Source: JAGPUQ01 sp036677085 (GTDB taxonomy: Bacteria; Pseudomonadota; Gammaproteobacteria; Pseudomonadales; Porticoccaceae). Taken from it: a stretch of DNA of 7,940 bases. Under the pieces are notes generated by a model. It was given only the letters and a program-made list of their open reading frames with translations, ran no database searches and had not been told where the DNA came from. Below are positions 7,192 through 7,940 of this stretch, piece by piece. The stretch covers positions 1-7,940 of the forward strand of contig JAKFFI010000053.1 of NCBI GenBank assembly GCA_036677085.1. The letters are read 5' to 3'. A program made the translations under genes and the position numbers. Within the stretch, counting starts at the first letter, position 1; each line of letters begins with the position of its first letter.

Positions 7192-7220
7192 CGACTTCAT
7201 GTATCGCCTCCGGTCCGCCA
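7178..7220 (+). other. Hairpin enclosing the hydrolase stop codon, before mmsB
   Basis: TGGCGGACC (7178-7186) and GGTCCGCCA (7212-7220) are perfect 9-base arms. Within them, GCGA (7191-7194) and TCGC (7204-7207) form a 4-base inner stem around a 9-base loop, with a symmetric 4 x 4 internal loop between stems. The structure includes the hydrolase stop TAG (7189-7191). It sits in the 59-base gap (7192-7250), the largest in the cluster, and ends 20 bases before the mmsB ribosome binding site. No T-run follows, so it is not a canonical terminator. It could be an mRNA-processing or stability element, a factor-dependent pause site, or a DNA operator. No convincing promoter is visible in the gap. 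Confidence 0.45.
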
Positions 7221-7250
7221 TCCAATAATTCATTGTCACAGGGGATCAAC

Positions 7251-7940
7251 ATGGCCAAGACAGTCGCGTTTTTCGGGTTGGGCAACATGGGCGGACCTAT
7301 GGCCGCCAACCTGGTCAAGGCCGGGTTCCAGGTGCGCGCCTTCGATCTGGTGCCGGCCTCGGTGCAGCAGGCGGTGAAGGACGGCTGCATTGCCGCAACC
7401 ACCGAGAAGGCGGCGGTCGAAGGCGCCGATTTCGTCATCTCCATGCTGCCCGACGGCGCCATTGCCGAGCGTCTTTACATCGAAGGCGCCGGCCTGCTCG
7501 ATCTCATGAACCCGGCGGCACTGGTGATCGACTGCTCCACCATCGCCGCCGCGAGTTCGCGGCGCATCGGCGCCGAAGGCAAGCAGCGCAACATCCGCGT
7601 GGTGGACGCGCCCGTCTCCGGCGGCGTCGCTGGCGCGCAGGCCGCGACGCTCGCCTTCATGTGCGGCGGCGAGGCCGCCGATGTCGAGGCCGCCCGCGAA
7701 GTACTCCAGCACATGGGCGCCAACATCTTCCACGCCGGCGCGAGTGGCGCGGGCCAGATCGCCAAGATTTGCAACAACATGCTGCTCGCCATCCACATGA
7801 TCGGCACCGCCGAGGCACTGCAACTGGGCGTCGACAACGGCCTCGATCCCAAGGCGCTGTCCACCATCATGCTGAAAAGCTCGGGCTGCAACTGGTCGCT
7901 GGAAAAATACAATCCCTACCCCGGCGTGATGGACAACGTG
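7251..7940 (+). CDS. mmsB: 3-hydroxyisobutyrate dehydrogenase (cut by window end)
   Basis: This enzyme oxidises 3-hydroxyisobutyrate to methylmalonate semialdehyde with NAD+, supplying the substrate of MmsA. The first 230 residues are present, and about 65 more would be expected (the family is about 295). The Rossmann motif GLGNMGGPM (9-17, GxGxxG) lies at the N-terminus. The substrate loop DAPVSGGVAGA follows DCSTI, and catalytic K172 lies in GQIAKICNNM. All are hallmarks of the beta-hydroxyacid dehydrogenase family. AGGGGA (7240-7245) is 5 bases before ATG 7251, an unusually strong ribosome binding site for this window. It closes the valine pathway encoded by the upstream genes. From memory, a Pseudomonas aeruginosa member in a similarly ordered cluster (PA0743) was reported as an L-serine dehydrogenase, so a broader or different hydroxyacid substrate remains possible. 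Confidence 0.92.
   Translation, partial: MAKTVAFFGLGNMGGPMAANLVKAGFQVRAFDLVPASVQQAVKDGCIAATTEKAAVEGADFVISMLPDGAIAERLYIEGAGLLDLMNPAALVIDCSTIAAASSRRIGAEGKQRNIRVVDAPVSGGVAGAQAATLAFMCGGEAADVEAAREVLQHMGANIFHAGASGAGQIAKICNNMLLAIHMIGTAEALQLGVDNGLDPKALSTIMLKSSGCNWSLEKYNPYPGVMDNV

Noticed and set aside
7192..7250. A possible promoter for mmsB in the AT-richer stretch near CAATAATTC
   Set aside because: No -35 element with acceptable spacing could be paired with it. Read-through from the upstream genes explains expression.

Overview
The window is GC-rich and densely coded. It looks like part of a proteobacterial chromosome, most likely a gammaproteobacterium: the fused kinase-fold/GNAT ArgA resembles the E. 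coli-type enzyme throughout, and Shine-Dalgarno sites and ATGA-type gene overlaps are common. I see no RNA gene, mobile element, CRISPR array or integration scar. Codon use appears uniform, so nothing suggests recent transfer.

Layout. Positions 1-92 hold the last codons of an unidentified upstream gene. It overlaps a response regulator (76-981, + strand) that has a receiver domain, a PAS-like middle and a LuxR/NarL-type DNA-binding end. A 68-base gap with a short inverted repeat separates it from a convergent gene, argA (1050-2393, - strand), which encodes N-acetylglutamate synthase, the first enzyme of arginine biosynthesis. A divergent gap of about 197 bases follows, with a plausible sigma-70 promoter pointing right and a possible leader hairpin.

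From 2591 to the right edge runs one compact + strand gene cluster covering the distal half of valine degradation: mmsA (methylmalonate-semialdehyde dehydrogenase), an isobutyryl-CoA-dehydrogenase-like acyl-CoA dehydrogenase, a crotonase-type enoyl-CoA hydratase, 3-hydroxyisobutyryl-CoA hydrolase, and mmsB (3-hydroxyisobutyrate dehydrogenase, cut by the window end). In pathway order, isobutyryl-CoA is oxidised to methacrylyl-CoA (second gene), hydrated to 3-hydroxyisobutyryl-CoA (third), hydrolysed to free 3-hydroxyisobutyrate (fourth), oxidised to methylmalonate semialdehyde (mmsB) and converted to propionyl-CoA and CO2 (mmsA). Spacings are 18 bases, a 4-base ATGA overlap, 15 bases and 59 bases. 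The first four genes are almost certainly one transcript. The 59-base gap before mmsB, with a hairpin wrapped around the preceding stop codon, is the only place where expression might be uncoupled.

The window reads mainly as well-understood metabolism. I did not find a convincing new biological system. The items most worth checking are the hairpin before mmsB, a residue change beside the MmsA active site, the domain make-up of the response regulator, and its overlapped upstream gene.
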